This document shows, one piece after another, positions 1 through 10,740 of a stretch of DNA of 64,000 nt. The position numbers and the translations under genes were made by a program. Position 1 is the first letter of the stretch. Every line of letters starts with the position of its first letter. The stretch comes from Orcinus orca (taxonomy: Eukaryota > Chordata > Mammalia > Artiodactyla > Delphinidae). The notes under the pieces are model-generated. The model saw nothing but the letters and a program-made list of their open reading frames with translations. It ran no database searches and had not been told where the DNA came from. The stretch is from contig NC_064580.1 in the NCBI RefSeq assembly GCF_937001465.1, positions 95,035,432 to 95,099,431 on the forward strand, in the 5' to 3' direction.

Positions 1-140
1 TTCAGTAAGTGGCCTTTTTGGTTGGTTGATAGTTTCCTTTACTGTACAAAAGCTTTTTAGTTTGATGTTGTCCCATTTGTTTATTTTTGCTTTTGTTTTC
101 CTTGCCTGAGGGGACATATGCAAACAAATATTACTAAGAC
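1..140 (-). mobile_element. Old L1 ORF2 3' fragment, antisense
   Basis: Read on the minus strand it matches the end of L1 ORF2: the stretch corresponding to 'KSFCTVKETI', followed by an ORF2-like lysine-rich region. The window cuts off its 3' side. Divergent and non-coding. Confidence 0.6.
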
Positions 141-402
141 AAGGTGTTTGTATATTTTATTGTAGTAACTCTGGAAATCCGATTCTTGCCCTTTGCCAGA
201 GTTTGAGGGCAGCAGTTATCTGTTTGGTGACTTTAAAACCTATTTTAGCAGAGACCATATCCCTTGTTATGTGTGGTACTGAAATTTGTGTTCCTTTATC
301 TTGTGTTTAGATAGTGTTTTGATAGGTATTTCTTTGAATGCCAATAATCAATAAAGAAAGAGAGGGAAAAGGATTAAAGAAACAAGGGGAAGGAGAAGGA
401 AA
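141..402. other. No recognisable feature
   Basis: AT-rich intronic sequence between an L1 remnant and the first microsatellite. The purine-rich end (350-403) leads into the TC/TG repeat. I see no gene or named repeat. Confidence 0.4.
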
Positions 403-407
403 ATCTC

Positions 408-453
408 CTCTCTCTCTCTCTCTCTCACCCCCTTCCTCCCTTCCTCCCTACCT

Positions 454-499
<46 letters not shown>
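408..499. repeat. Compound (TC)n ... (TG)n microsatellite
   Basis: A TC run (408-426), a CCTT/CCTC-rich linker, and about 21 perfect TG units (457-499). Purity and length suggest it is polymorphic. Confidence 0.97.
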
Positions 500-500
<1 letters not shown>

Positions 501-1350
501 GCAGCACTCTTTCAACACTTAGCCAGGCCATGTGTAGCTCTGCTTTAGCCTTTACTTCCTGCTTACACTGTGCCTGGAGATCAGCTAGAGTGAAAATTCA
601 AGGTTTACTCAGGTCTTTCTTGAGCATGGGTTCTCCTCTGGGCATAGGCCTGCTTTTTAAAATTTCCTAGTATATATGGGCACTTTTCAGTGCCCTAATT
701 TTCCCAAGGAAAGTCTCTTCCCTGCTTTTCCTCCCAGGTGTTTGGCACTGTCTCCATATTCCTCACCTGTAATCTTTTGCCCCAGGAAGCTGTAGGTTGT
801 TCATTCACTTTACAGTGTTTTCTCACAATGCATATGGTTCTTCTGTCCTGAGTCTTTTCTAAGTTAGGTGAAACAAAGATAAGTGCCCTGCATTAGCCTT
901 TTAGGTAGCCCCCATAGAGATTAGACAGACAAACAATTCTTTGTGAAAAAAATCTGCTCTATTCCCTCTGGAACCAGGGACAAGTGTTCCACAATGTGAA
1001 CGTGGCTGCCCTTTTGAAGATGGCCACTAAGCTGGAGAGGCAGTTGGGTCAGAGCAAGCAAAAACACCACAGACATTTTATACCATCTAAAGTTGTGTTT
1101 TTCTTGATTCAACGTTTGCTTGGTTGTTGTAAACCTTAGATTGTTTTCCAGAGTTCTAAAAAATTTGCTTCTGATAGTTCCTGCTTGATTTTTTGATGTT
1201 TCTATGGAGGGACAAGTGTTTAGAGCATCCTGCTTCACCATTTTCACTGGTGTCCAAACATAATTTTCAGTATGAATATCCAGTTGTTCTTTCACTGTTT
1301 TTTTTTTCTTTTGGAAAGACAGTCCTTTCCCTGTTGAGTTATGTTTTCAT
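500..1350. other. Unassigned sequence, possibly old repeat
   Basis: Moderate-GC sequence with no convincing reading frame. Parts around 1040-1250 resemble decayed internal sequence of an ancient retroelement in antisense, but I cannot name the family. Confidence 0.3.
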
Positions 1351-2390
1351 TTTTTGTTGCAAGTCAATTGACCATATATGTGTGAATCTATTTCTGGACT
1401 TTATTTTGTAGATCTACTTGTCTATCCATATGCCAATACCAGGCTGTCTTGATTACTGTAGCTTTATAGCAAGCCTTGAAATCAGACAGTGCAAGTTTGT
1501 TTTAAGTATTTTAACATTATTGCGTTTCCATATAAATTTTGGAACAGCTTGTCAATTTCTGAAAAGTCTCCTGGGATTTTGTTTGGGATTGCATTTAATC
1601 TGTAGTTCAGTTAACATTAATGATATTGAGTCCTCTTACACATGTCTATAATATATTTAGTTTTTAGGACTTCTTTAATTTGTCTTAGCAATGTCTTATA
1701 CATTTCAGTGTACCAGTTTTATTACTTCTAGTAGTAGCTTTTTACAGATTCTAAGAACGTTCTATATGTACAATTATGATGTCTTTGAAAGGGGACAGTT
1801 TTACTTTTCCCTTTCCATTCTTTATGCCTGTCTATTGTTTTCTTTGCCTTGCTCTCTTGGTACTGAACTCCAATGTACAATATTCAGTAGAAACAGTGAG
1901 AGAAAAGTGGTGAGATCAGTCATCCCTGCCTTGTTTCTGTTATTAGGGGGAAAGCATTCTGTCTGTTACCATTAAATGTGATGTTAGTTCAGTGATTCTC
2001 AATGGGTGGGGAAACTGCCACAGAGGACAGTTGGCAACATCTGGAGACGTTCTTGGTTGTCATGATTGGGGGCTGTTAATTGGCATCTAGTAGATAGAGG
2101 CCAGAGATGCTGCTAAACATCCTACAATACATAGGACCCCCACCTACCTACTCTGTGCAACAAGGAATCATTCAGGCCAAAATGTCAATAGTGCCACTGC
2201 TGTGAAACTCTTGTTAGCTCTAGGTTTTAAGGGATGTCCTTTATTGGATTAAGGAAGTTACCTTTATTTCCTAGTTTGGTGTGTTTTTATCACAATTGGC
2301 TACTGAATTTTTGTTAAATGTTTTTTTCTGTATCTACAGAGATGATTATACAGTATGTTTTCCCTTTTTCTATTAATATAGTGAATTACT
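1350..2390 (-). mobile_element. Old L1M ORF2 fragment, antisense, interrupted by MER20
   Basis: The minus strand carries decayed L1 ORF2 reverse-transcriptase-region sequence (for example the complement of 'ctgtcttgattactgtagct', typical of L1 ORF2). It resumes after the MER20 at about 2221, where 'ttttaagggatgtcctttat' continues the same reading. Many stops. Confidence 0.75.
1991..2212 (+). mobile_element. MER20 (hAT-Charlie non-autonomous DNA transposon)
   Basis: 222 bp, close to the family length of about 219. The conserved core 'ggcaacatctggagacgttc' and 'gatgctgctaaacatcctac' are recognisable, as is the end 'aaaatgtcaatagtgcc'. It is flanked by 8-bp duplications gttagttc (1983-1990) and gttagctc (2213-2220), the hAT signature. 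It interrupts the antisense L1M, so it is younger than that L1. Confidence 0.9.
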
Positions 2391-2391
2391 G

Positions 2392-2545
2392 GCTTAGTCT
2401 GTTCAGGTTGCTCTAACAAAATACCATAGACTGGGTGAGAAATTTATTTTTCACTGTTCTGGAGGCTGGAAAGTTGAAGATCAAAGTGCTGGCAGAGTTG
2501 ATGTCTGGTGACAGCCCCTTCCTGGTTCATAGACAGCTGGGACAA
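2392..2545 (-). mobile_element. MLT1-type MaLR LTR 3' fragment, antisense
   Basis: Starts with ttagtctgttcaggttgctc and continues through 'aaaataccatagactgggtg', the reverse complement of the conserved 3' end of MLT1 LTRs (ERVL-MaLR). The 5' part of the LTR is missing or unrecognisable beyond about 2545. Confidence 0.85.
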
Positions 2546-2769
2546 AATCTGGATCTAGGAATACACTTGATTTATTGGGGATTTGTGAGACTAAACTGGC
2601 TAACAGAGCTTCACATTGGGAAGTGTGGAAAATAATTGTTACCCCTCTGTTGATTATCTCATTATAGTTGGGCTGAAATATATTAGGATGTTTTCAGAAA
2701 TGAGCTAATACTATTAACATTATTTAACTATTTCGTTTTACTTGGCATTGAACATTTAATTTTCCATGT
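2546..2769. other. No recognisable feature
   Basis: Short stretch between two MLT1-type LTRs. It may hold remnants of the interrupted L1M, but nothing can be named with confidence. Confidence 0.3.
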
Positions 2770-3226
2770 ATATTTGGTTCCAAGCACTGCTCTAACAAAA
2801 TACTGCAAACTGGGTGGCTTAAAATAACAGAAAATTATTGTCTCTCACAATTATGGAGATTAGAAGCCTGAAACCAAGGTGTCAGCAGGGCCATTCTTTT
2901 CTGAAGGCTCTAGAATAGGATCCATCCTTTCCTCTTCCTAGCTTTTGGTGATTACTTGCATTCCTTGGCTTATAGATGCATCATTCCAGTCTCTACCTCT
3001 GTCATCACATGGTGATATGATGTGTGTCTTTGTGTGTCTCTGTGTCCAAATTTGTCTCTTCTCATAAAGACATCAGTCATTGGATTAGGGCCTACCCTAA
3101 TCCAGTATGACATAACTTTAGTTTGATAACATCTGCAAAGAACCTACTTCCAAATTAGGTTACATTCTAAGGTTCTTGATGAACATGAAGTTTGGGAGGA
3201 CAATATTCAAACCAGTACAGCATGTA
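2770..3226 (-). mobile_element. MLT1-type MaLR LTR, antisense, near full length
   Basis: Begins with gctctaacaaaatactgcaa and 'actgggtggctt', and ends with 'gtttgggaggacaatattca', the reverse complement of the 5' end of MaLR LTRs. About 457 bp, so close to a complete LTR. It is a second copy beside the 2392 fragment, possibly two LTRs of one lost provirus or two insertions. Confidence 0.85.
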
Positions 3227-4125
3227 TAAGAACATTTCTTATTTGTGCTTTCAAAGGACACCTTGGAAAATATTTTCATTTCAATGTATTTTGGTCTATA
3301 TGCCAAATCTAAATAGTGTTATGCACAAATGTTCAGATAGACTAAGATTAAAATAGACTTTCCCGAAGTTTTCTAAACAATAAAAATGTGGAAGGACATG
3401 TTATCAATGTTACTTTCTTATGATTTAAATTTATCAGAATTTAGCAAATAATGATTACATGAGAGAGTGTTTGGGGGAGGAAGTTAGGCAGTTGTCAGAC
3501 TTTCACATTGCAATGTGTATGCCAGGGTGAGTAGTACATAATCTCTTCACACCGCAAAGAGCTCACAGTTCTGTTGAGAAAGAAGTTACAATATAGCATG
3601 ATGAGTGCAATACTAGAATTGTACATAAGGCACATAAAGAAAGAATTATCTATATTTAATTATAAAAAAAATCTCTGTGTGTGTGTATGTGACACAGAGG
3701 GAGGGAGAGAGAGAGAGAGAGAAAAGAGGGTTAACTGATCTGAAAGGTAATTAGGTAAACTGAACAACATTGTATATTTCACTTACACTAATTCAAAAGT
3801 AATGACCCTCACAGTGTTGTATTTATCAAAATGTTGACTTATTTATTCCAAAATGATGATTCTCTGATGATGTATTTTCTTTTGGATCTGGAGGATCTGC
3901 AAAGGTGAAGCTCTCATATAGCTTATCAGGAAACATCAGTGGGGAAAACTTACCAAAATACCATGAAACAAACATCAACCTGAATACTGATTTTGTAACT
4001 GAAATAAATTGGTACCTTTGGTTCTTACCCTGCCCCAAGGTGTTTTTTAGACAGGAGAAATTAGCTGTAATAATTGCTTCTTGAAGATGAGCTGTGCTAC
4101 TCTGGATTGATTTTCTTTTTCTTTC
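3227..4125. other. Mostly unique intron sequence
   Basis: AT-rich, with a short (GA)n tract near 3700-3722. A 70-codon minus-strand frame around 3826-4038 has no recognisable domain and I treat it as chance. Confidence 0.4.
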
Positions 4126-4129
4126 TTAC

Positions 4130-4850
4130 GTTTATTTTTGATTAGGTACTGCATTCAGGTGGTTCAAATTTTGGTAGTTATAAAAAAGTATACAATGAAA
4201 GGGCACTCTTTGTGTCCAGCTACATAGTTCTCCTTCCCAGAGCAACCTGTGTTAACATTTCTTGTTTTTAGTTCTAGAGCTATTTGATGCATAAAAAGCA
4301 TGGGCACTCACAAACATAAATATACTTTATTGTTTTTCCTTATTTTTACACATTTTTATGTACTTTGCTTTACATCATTCCATATTAGTACATAAAGAGC
4401 TATGGCTACACAGTAGTGTTTGATTGTATGAATATGCCATAATTTATTTAACCAGTCTCCTGTTGAGGAATATATAGATTGTTTCCTGACTTTTGGTATT
4501 GCACTTCTGCAATGAATAACTTTGTAATAGGTCATTTCAGATATGTACTATCTGTAGGATAAATTTCTAGAAATGGGACTGCTGGGTTGGATAGTATGTA
4601 CTTTTGTCATTTTGATGGATATAGCCAAATCGTCCTCCATAGACGTACCAGTTTACACTTATACCAGCAGTAGATATAAAAGTGCTTGCTTCCCCAACCC
4701 TCACCAACATATTGTGCTATCAAACATTATATCGTAATATGATATGTGAAAAATTATATCTCATTGTGGGTTTAATTTGCATTTTCTGGGTAAGGTTGAG
4801 TCATCTTTTCGTATATTTAAGACCATTTGATATTTATAAAAAATAATTTC
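4130..4850 (-). mobile_element. Old L1M 3'-region fragment, antisense
   Basis: Typical antisense L1M text: 'gtatacaatgaaagggcact', 'cccagagcaacctgtgttaac', and 'gggactgctgggttggatag' followed by a decayed 'accagtttacacttatacca'. Highly diverged, with no frame. Confidence 0.75.
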
Positions 4851-5320
4851 CTTTTTATAATGGTTGGGATGCTACTGGATTCATGGGCACAATGTCTTTT
4901 CTCCTTAATATATACCTATGGGCATGTTCCTTTGCACAAGAGAACAAGGATGATTCCAAAGAGCATGTTTAGGTCAAATAAACTCTAAGCCAGGAACATT
5001 TTATGTGTTTAAAAAATTCACTAGCTTTTTATAATTCACTCATTATACAGCTAATATATCATGGTTGACAACAACTGAACTAACATCCCCTAGTAATTTT
5101 AAATGATTTAAATTACTCATAAGAAATTTAACTCAATATTTTGTTACTTCTTAACATAGATTGTACTTTTTAAAAATGTTTTTTATATTCCAAGAGAAAT
5201 AAAATTATTCTTTAATTAGAAATTTAACAATGTGTTAGAATTTACACAGAATTATTTAAAATTATGATATGTTCTCATTTGAAGTATGTGTATGAAGCCA
5301 CATTACAGGAAGGTTAAAAT
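4851..5320. other. AT-rich unique intron sequence
   Basis: No coding frame or named repeat is visible; it ends at the target site of the next SINE. Confidence 0.4.
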
Positions 5321-5334
5321 TTCAGTGTATATTT

Positions 5335-5670
5335 ATTTATTTATTTTAAAAATTAATTAATTAATTTTTGGCTGCATTGGGTCTTCATTGCTGTGTGTGG
5401 GCTTTCTTTAGTTGCAGTGAGCCGGGGCTACTTTTCGTTGAGGTGCGTGGGCTTCCCATTGCGGTGGCTTCTCTTGTTGTGGAGCACGGGCTCTAGGTAC
5501 ACAGGCTTCAGTAGTTGTGGCTCGCGGGCTCTAGAGCACAGGCTCAGTAGTTGTGGCGTACGGGCTTAGTTGCTCTTCAGCATGTGGGATCTTCCTGGAC
5601 CAGGGCTCGAACCTGTGTCCCCTGCATTGACAGGCGGATTCTTAACCACTGCACCATCAGGGAAGCCCCA
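5335..5670 (-). mobile_element. CHR-type tRNA-derived SINE, long form, antisense
   Basis: The T-rich A-tail complement (atttatttatttatt) begins it; the tRNA-like head is at the right, ending cagggaagcccc. The body contains 'ttggctgcattgggtcttca' and 'gagcacgggctctagg'. TSDs ttcagtgtatattt lie at 5321-5334 and 5675-5688. A cetartiodactyl-specific SINE group, so it marks the lineage. Confidence 0.93.
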
Positions 5671-5789
5671 GAAGTTCAGTGTATATTTCAGTGTGTTTGA
5701 TGATGCATAAATGGCTCTGGACTCTTTTGCATCATACAACAAAATTGTTCTCAGCTTTGTCTATGGCACACTAGATCACTTATCTTATA

Positions 5790-5965
5790 CGACTTATCAG
5801 TGTCTGCATGTATCATCATTAGTTAGTTGTGTGTCTGCCTTTCTCACTAGATTGTGTACTTCTAGAGGATATAATTTGTATTCCACATTAGCACTAGCTT
5901 AAGAGTTTTGCATGTACCCCATACTCACAAACTGTTTCTTGAATTGAATTGGATCACATTTATAT
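5790..5965 (+). mobile_element. L2 3'-end fragment
   Basis: Diverged match to the L2 3' end: 'ctagattgtgtacttctagagg' is followed by 'ctgtttcttgaattgaattg', the counterpart of the tail that repeats TGAATGAATGA. Low identity. Confidence 0.5.
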
Positions 5966-6390
5966 TTAGGTTTTGAGTTGCATTTTTAAAAACACTTTTC
6001 CACATATTGTTTGATTTTGTTTTTCTTGTAAAATCTTATTCTAATGCTGCCTGGATTTGCTTTCTGCTAATATTACTGACTTTGTGTCAAAAAGAATTAC
6101 TCAGAATGCTCCTCTAATAATAGCATTGAAGAGGTAGATTTTTTGTACATATTTCTTTGCCATTCTTCATTTTTTCTGTCAAAGTCCTACTTTATTTCTA
6201 GCCACAGACAGTTCTATGTATTAATTGGGCAATAGTGGGTAGACTGAACATTTTGGTGAGATATATTAGTTGTTTCATTTCACTAAGATTCCCAATTTAT
6301 GCAATTTGAAATGTGCAATTAAAGTTCTGATCACTGCTAATATTAAGTAATTTAGAAGGTTCTATAGCAGAGTGAACAGCTTTTCAAATT
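5966..6390. other. Unique AT-rich intron sequence
   Basis: No recognised feature between the L2 relic and the next L1M tract. Confidence 0.4.
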
Positions 6391-7847
6391 GCTGCGTTTT
6401 TCATATAAATTTTTATTGAAATAATTGTAGATTCACATTCAATTCTAAGAAGTAGTACTGAGAGATCTCTTGTACTCTTTGCCTATTTCCCCCAATGGTA
6501 ACATCTGTGTTATGTAATATCACAACCAGATATTAATATTAATGCAATCCACCAGTCTATTCATATTTCACCACATTTACTTGTGTTCATTTGTGTTTTA
6601 ATACTATACAGTTTCATCAGGTATATAAATTCATGTATCCCCCACCACAGTTAAAATACTGAATAGCTCCGGGACTTCCCTGGTGGTCTGGTGGGTAAAA
6701 CTCTGCACTCTCAATGCAGGGGGTCCAGGTTCAATGAACTAAGTCCTGCATGCTGCAACTAAAGATCCCACATGCCACAACGAAAGATCCTGCCTGTGGC
6801 AACTAAGACCCGGTGCAGCCAAATAAATATTAAAAAAAATACTGAGCAGCTCCAATATCGCAAAGATACCTGTATTGCCCTTTTATAATTACATACACTT
6901 TACACTCCCACCTTCACTATCATAACCCATGGCAACCAGTAATCTGTTTTTCCATTTCTAAAATTTTGTCCCTTAAAAAATGTTATACAAATGGAAGAGT
7001 ATAGTATGTATCTTTTTGTGATTAGCTTTTCTGACCAGCATAATTTGCTGGAGCTACATCCAAGTTCTGATTATCAGTAGTTATTTCCTTTTTATTTCTG
7101 AGTAATATTCCATCTTACGTATGTACTGTGTAATGATTTTTTAAATCATTCATATACTGAAGGAAGCCTGGGCTAATTGCAGTTTTGGGCTATTATAAAT
7201 AAAGCTACTTTGAATATCACTGTACAGGTTTTTGTGTAAATATAAATTTTCATTTCTTTGGGATAAATGACCAGGGGTATAATTGTTGGGGTGTATGGTA
7301 GTTGCATGTTTACTTTTATAAGATAGTGCCTAACTGTTTACAGGGTAGCATTCTCATCCCAAGTAAATGAGAGATCCAGTTTCTCCTCACCCTCACAAAC
7401 ATATATTGTTATCACTATTTTTAAATTTTTGCTACTCTTTACAGGTGTGTAGTGATATCTCAAGGTGGTTTCAATTGGTAGTTCCCTAATGGCTAATGAT
7501 ATTGATCATCTTTTGATGGGCTTGTTCGCCATTTTTGTATCCTCTTCAGTGAAATGGCTTTTGCTCTTTTTCTAATTGGACTTCGTTCTTTTTACTATTG
7601 AGTTTTGTGAATTCTTTATATATTCTAGTTCTAGTCCTTTGTTAGGGGTGTGGTTTGCAAACATTTTCTCCCAGTTTGTAGCTTGTCTTTTTGTCCTCTA
7701 AACAGGGTCTTTTTCAGAGCAGAAGATTGAAAATTTGATGAAGTCCAATTTATCAATATTTCCTTTTATGGATTGTGCTTTTGGTGTCAAGTCTAAGAAC
7801 TCTTCACCTAGCCCTAGATACTAAAACTTTTCTTAAAAGTTTTATAG
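6390..7847 (-). mobile_element. Old L1M antisense, part 1 (left of the young L1)
   Basis: Antisense L1 3' region and ORF2: 'cccatggcaaccagtaatctg', 'gagtaatattccatctta', 'tttgatgggcttgttcgcca', 'gtttgtagcttgtctttttg'. It is interrupted by a SINE at 6671 and then by the 7-kb sense L1 at 7848, and continues at 14913. Confidence 0.85.
6671..6835 (+). mobile_element. CHR-type SINE, sense, inside L1M
   Basis: Begins gggacttccctggtggtctg and contains the 'ggggtccaggttcaat' B-box region and 'gcagccaaataaatatt' before an A-run. Imperfect TSDs aatactgaatagctcc (ending 6670) and aatactgagcagctcc (ending 6853). The differences between TSD copies imply considerable age. Confidence 0.9.
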
Positions 7848-9788
7848 GAGAGGACCTTCAAGATGGCGGAGGAGTAAGATGTGGAGATCACCTTCCTCCC
7901 CAGAAATATATCAAAAATATATCTACATATGGAACAACTCTTACAGAACACCTACTGAACTCTGGCAGAAGACCTTAGACTTCCCAAAAGGCAAGAAAGT
8001 CCTCACGTACCTGGATAGGGCAAAAGAAAAAAGAAAAAACAGACAAAAGAATAGGGACAGGACCTGCACCTCTGGGAGGGAGCTGTGAAGGAGGCAAACT
8101 TTCCACACACTAGGAAGCCCCTTCACTGGAGGAGACAGGGCGTGGGCAGGGGGTGGGGAAGCTTCGGAGCCACAGAGGAGAGCGCAGCAACAGGGGTGCA
8201 GAGGGCAAAGCAGAGAGATTCCCACACAGAGGATCTGTGTTGACCAGCACTCACCAGCCTGAGATGCTTGTCTTCTCACCCACCAGGGTGGGTGGGGGCT
8301 GGGAGCTGAGGCTTGGGCTTCGGAGGTCAGATCCCAGGGAGAGGACAGGGGTTGGCTGCGTGAACACAGACTGAAGGGGGCTAGTGCGCCACAGCTGACC
8401 GGGAGGGAGTCTGGGAAAAAGTTTGGAACTGTCTAAGAGTCAAGAGATCATTGTTTCAGGGTGTGTGAGGAGAGGAGATGCAGAACACCGCCTAAATGAG
8501 CTTCAGAGATGGGCGTGAGCCGTGGCTATCAGCGCGGGCACCAGAGATGGGCATGAAACGCTAAGGCTGCTGCTGCAGTCACCAAGAATCCTGTGTGCAA
8601 GCACAGGTCACTATCCACACCTTCCCTCCCGGGAGCCTGTGCAGCTGGCCAGTGCCACGGTCCCGTGATTCAGGGACAACTTCCCCTAGAGAACACAAGG
8701 CATGCCTCAGGCTGTTGCAACATTATGTTGGCCTCTGCTGCCGCAGGCTCGCCCTGCATTCCATACCCCTCCCTCCCCCACCCTGAGTGAGCCAGAGCCC
8801 CCTAATCAGGCGCTCATTTAACCCCCTCCTGTCTGGGTGAAGAACAATTGCCGGAGGGCGACCTTCATGCAGAGGTAGGGCCAAAACCAAAGCTGAACCC
8901 CAGGAGCTGTTTGAACAAAAAAGATAAAGGGAAATTTCTCTGTGCAGCCTCAGGAGCAGCGGATTAAATCTCCGCAAATCAACTTGATGTACCCTACACC
9001 TGTGGAATACCTGAATAGATAATGCATCAACCCAAAATTGAGGCAGTGGACTTTGCGAGCAACTGTAGACTTGGGGTTTGCTGTCTGTGACTGACTAGTT
9101 TCTGATTTTTATGTTTATCTTAGTATCGTTTATAGCACTTGTTATCACTGGTGCATTTGTTTATTGGTTTGGTTGCTCTCTTCCTTTTTTTCTCACTTTT
9201 TAAATCATTTTTAATCATTTTTTAAAATTTATTATTTTAATAACTTTATTTTATTTTATTTTGTTTTGTCTTTCTCTCTTTTTCCTCCCTTTTCTTCTGA
9301 GCTATGTGGATGACAGGGTCTTGGTGCTCTGGCCGGGTGTCAGGCCAGAGCCTCCGAGGTGGAAGAGCCAAGTTCAGGACACTGGACCACCAGAGACCTC
9401 CAAGCCCCACATAATATCAATGAGTGAGAGCTCTCTCAGAGATCTCCATCTCAACACTAAGACCCAGCTCCACTGAATTACCAGCAAGCTCCCCGATGCC
9501 AAACAACTAGCAAGATAGGAATACAACTCCACCCATTAGCAGAGAGGCTGCCTAAAATCATAAAAAGTTCATAGACACCACAAAGCACACCACCAGATGC
9601 AGTCCTGCCCACCAGACAGGCAAGATCCAGCCTTATCCACCAGAACACAGGCACCAGTCCCCTCCACCAGGAAGCCTACACAGCCCACTGAACCAACCTC
9701 ACCCACTGGGGGCAGACACCAAAAACAATGGGAAGTACAAACCTGCAGCCTGCAAAAAGAAGACCTCAAACACAGTAAGTTAAGCAAA
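7848..9788 (+). promoter_or_regulatory. L1 copy A 5' UTR / internal promoter
   Basis: About 1.9 kb upstream of the ORF1 start, GC-rich at first and T-rich near 9100-9290. It carries the aagatggcggagg element close to the 5' end, which in L1s resembles a YY1 site. Long open stretches in either strand here are UTR composition effects, not genes. Present activity cannot be judged. Confidence 0.7.
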
Positions 9789-10682
9789 ATGAGAAGACAG
9801 AGAAATACTCAGCAGATGAAGGAACAAGGTAAAAACCCACCAGACCGAACAAATGAAGAGGAAATAGGCAGTCTACCTGAAAAAGAATTCAGAGTAATGA
9901 TAGCAAAGATGATCCAAAATCTTGGAAATAGAATGGAGAAAATACAAGAAACGTTTAACAAGGACCTAGAAGAACTAAAGAGCAAACAAACAGTGATGAA
10001 CAACAAAATAAATGAAATTAAAAATTCTCTAGAAGGGATCAATAGCAGAATAACTGAGCAAGAAGAACGGATAAGTGACCTGGAAGATAAAATAGTGGAA
10101 ATAACTACCTCAGAGCAGAATGAAGAAAAAAGAATGAAAAGAGTGGAGGACAGTTTCAGAGACCTCTGGGACAGCATTAAATGCACTAACATTTGAAATA
10201 TAGGGGTCCCAGAAGAAGAAGAGAAAAATAAACGGTCTGAGAAAATATTGGAAGAGATTATAGTTGCAAACTTCCCTAATATGGGAAAGGAAATAGTTAA
10301 TCAAGTCCAGGAAGCACAGACAGTCCCATGCAGGATAAATCCAAGGAGAAACATGCCAAGACACATATTAATCAAACTATCTAAAATTAAATACAAAGAA
10401 CAAATATTAGAAGCAGCAAGGGAAAAGCAACAAATAATGTACAAGGGAATCCCTATAAGGTTAACAGCTGATCTTTCAGCAGAAACTCTGCAAGCCAGAA
10501 GGGAGTGGCAGGATATATTTAAAGTGATGAAAGGGATAGACCTATAACCAAGATTACTCTACCCAGGAAGGATCTCATTCACACTCAACGGAGAAATTAA
10601 AACCTTTACAGACAAGCAAAAGCTAAGAGAGTTCTGCACCACCAAGCCAGCTTTACAACAAATGCTAAAGGAATTTCTCTAG
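9789..10682 (+). pseudogene. L1 copy A ORF1 (broken)
   Basis: The frame from ATG 9789 to TAG 10680-10682 is about 298 codons, the usual ORF1p size for mammalian L1. It has a charged N-terminus, a coiled-coil region with heptads (around residues 45-125, ending near ISDLEDKIVEI), and the RRM/CTD part with PIRLTADLSAETLQARREW. ORF1p is an RNA-binding trimeric chaperone of the L1 particle. In-frame stops interrupt it: TGA at 10194-10196 (where the family normally has Arg, a CGA to TGA change) and TAA at 10545-10547 (family Gln, CAA to TAA). The rest stays in frame, so decay is mostly point mutation. Confidence 0.9.
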
Positions 10683-10740
10683 GCAGGAAACACAAGAGAA
10701 AGAAAAAACCTTCAAAAACAAACCCAAGACAATTAAGAAA

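Noticed and set aside
338..670. 110-codon + strand frame
   Set aside because: It spans the TC/TG microsatellite, giving a low-complexity CVCVCV peptide; no domain or splice context.
9597..9788. Extra N-terminal codons before L1 copy A ORF1
   Set aside because: The frame is open upstream, but the family start is the MRRQR-type methionine at 9789; the upstream part is 5' UTR.
9809..10192. 127-codon minus-strand frame opposite L1 ORF1
   Set aside because: Complement of the A-rich ORF1; hydrophobic by composition and not a gene.
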